From assembly GCA_003344405.1 (NCBI GenBank), contig NOWV01000007.1, positions 186,001 through 250,000 on the forward strand: a stretch of 64,000 bases of DNA. The letters run 5' to 3'. Both the position numbers and the translations under genes were made by a program. This DNA is from Trichoplax sp. H2 (taxonomy: Eukaryota; Placozoa; Uniplacotomia; Trichoplacea). A model generated the notes under the pieces. That model ran no database searches and was not told where the DNA came from. It was given only the letters and a program-made list of their open reading frames with translations. This document shows positions 62,192 to 64,000 of this stretch, piece after piece. Numbering within the stretch: position 1 is the stretch's first letter; each line of letters opens with the position of its first letter.

Positions 62192-64000
62192 TATCGGACT
62201 TATACGTACATTACGTTGTTCCTTAAAGTGCTGGCAATATGTGTACCGTATTTATACAGTATAGTACACATACTTACACTTCGTTATTGTTAACTGTAAA
62301 TTATGCAATCTGCAAAATTAAACAGATTTAAAACTTTAAAATGAAGCTCCTTAATTAATTATCTTTTGATTACATTGTATACCGATGTAAGTATTTTATA
62401 CACTGTCTGTACGGTAGTTGGTTTATGACTGATTTGATATGTGGATACAGTGTACTATAGTACCTTATACGGCTTCGATCGTAGTAATATCGCTGAAAGG
62501 CAAAGTTACGAAAAATATTAATTTTAGATATAAAACAGTTCGTTTACGGTAAGAAAAATGCTGGTACGAGAGTATGCATATTGTACAATGATGTATTTAA
62601 GTTTATGTCATTATCATTTTAACGTATTTAAAATTAATATGTACACCTGGCGTAATTCTGTATTTATTCCTTGCTCCAGCTGCCATCCGTATACGAAGAC
62701 GCTATATCATATATCATAATAGCTATCCTTGTGTAATGTGCAATTAGGCCATTTTTTGTATTAATCCATATATTATTGTATAAATTGTGGCTAATGCCTG
62801 AAATGGGGCTATTATACATAACAACCACTTAACATTGTGCATATCGCATATAACACATATCTCAATTTCTGGTCAACTTTGAGGTGTGCTTGCATAGGAT
62901 TAGTGTGGATATACCACAATGTAGTAGAAATGAAATTTAAAGATACTTCTTCAATGGTCCACGATGGCTTTAAAATAAAGACAATTGCCAAGTGATAAAG
63001 AGTTAATTATTCTCATATGAGTTATTCATCATCTCGTGAATGATATACTGTTATATATAATCCTTCTTCTAATTTATTAAAATCTAAAATTTACTATTGT
63101 ATCCATTAAAGGATATTTCATAAAAAAATAGTACATAATTCTACAAATTTTGATTAAAGAAAATATGACGTTCATCCTAATGCTAATTTAGATGTAGTTA
63201 TAGATTCACTGTTGAAGCGATCACACTAGTTACTTAACCCTGCTAATCAAGGACTTCTCTAAGACAAAATAGTCTATGTCAGGCTTGAAGTGGATCGTAT
63301 AGTGATAAGCTATAAGCATATGAGTATAAAGGGGATATTTAATTAAGATAGGGAACCGCGTGTAGCGGACGACTGGTATTTCTTCTCTGTAGGGGCTATG
63401 AGCCATGACGGGGTAACCTTTTAAATTAAAATCCACTGCAGTAGTGACGGAAGATAATTTTACGATAATTTTGCTATGATATCTATGAGTTTGTGCTACT
63501 TTATTATTATATGTAACTGGTACCTTACGTTATTTTATCTCTGCATACGACAATTAAGAAATTCGCATTGCTACGGTAAAGGAGTTAAATATAGAATAGT
63601 AACTTGTTGCACGGAATATTGTAGCAAAAATAGAAAAATAAGTCGATACACACGTAGGATACAATGTGCACTGATAAATTAACCTAACTATTAGAATGTA
63701 TTCAGTCTACCCTTATTTCGATTATAGTATGTGATAAAGCATCTCCAGTATTATAATCATATTATATATCAAAATGTAATTAATTGATTATATAATGAAT
63801 CGTTCACGGTGAATTCGTGATGTATCTTATAGAGCTTTAGTTTCATGAAATTTTGATATTATTACAATGCTTTGCTTTATTGGTTAACCTGTTATGCGAC
63901 GCCATGGTTTTGGTGGCTGATACGTAGGATGATAAGAAAATGTATGATGACATAATACCAGACGTTTGATAATCTTTAAGTATCAGAACAGATAGATTAA
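62192..64000. other. Intergenic region downstream of ABCC
   Basis: 1.8 kb of AT-rich sequence with the ABCC 3' UTR at its left end. I see no gene, RNA gene or repeat array. The short open frames at 63230-63436 (minus) and 63476-63682 (plus) lack known motifs. Confidence 0.5.

Overview
This window is nuclear DNA from an animal. It is AT-rich (clearly so by eye) and the genes are split into many short exons with GT-AG introns. Most introns are 50-500 bp and a few are 1-3 kb. There is no operon structure, and most of the longest stop-to-stop frames are not genes. I built the gene models by joining exons at splice sites, checking reading phase at every junction, and comparing the result with known protein families. 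The gene set (tetraspanins, ECT2, DLG, a CEP295-type centriole protein, ABCC), the compact spacing of about 8 kb per gene, and a short TTAGGG-type telomeric repeat all fit an early-branching metazoan. A placozoan (Trichoplax/Hoilungia-like) is my best guess. A sponge is not excluded from sequence alone.

Layout. 1-2518 (minus): 5' part of a tetraspanin gene that runs off the left edge. 7551-12662 (plus): a complete seven-exon tetraspanin, head to head with the first. 16380-21598 (plus): an ECT2-type RhoGEF in 24 exons (841 aa: BRCT, DH and PH domains). 24220-33841 (minus): a DLG-type MAGUK in 22 exons (792 aa: L27, three PDZ, SH3, GUK). 36380-40795 (plus): a DyP-type (YfeX-like) heme peroxidase in 8 exons, with a mitochondrial-type N-terminal extension and membrane anchor. 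42266-48998 (minus): a compact CEP295-like centriole protein in 19 exons (1149 aa). 50894-62191 (plus): an ABCC5-like multidrug-resistance transporter in 36 exons (1291 aa). 62192-64000: no gene seen.

The genes do not form a pathway. ECT2 (cytokinesis and polarity RhoGEF), DLG (junctional scaffold) and CEP295 (centriole maturation) are ordinary animal cell-biology genes. The unusual gene is the DyP peroxidase, a mainly bacterial and fungal family, here with introns and a eukaryotic targeting extension.

The main noncoding signal is a pentanucleotide that flips orientation, (CTGTA)n against (TACAG)n, which creates many perfect palindromes. It is densest in the two short divergent intergenic regions (33842-36379 between DLG and the peroxidase; 48999-50893 between the CEP295-like gene and ABCC), with weaker clusters in the large DLG intron and upstream of ECT2. 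Other structure includes a 155-bp tandem duplication at the start of the left tetraspanin gene, a 173-bp tandem duplication, a three-copy repeat beginning at an ABCC splice donor, and a telomeric repeat inside a peroxidase intron.
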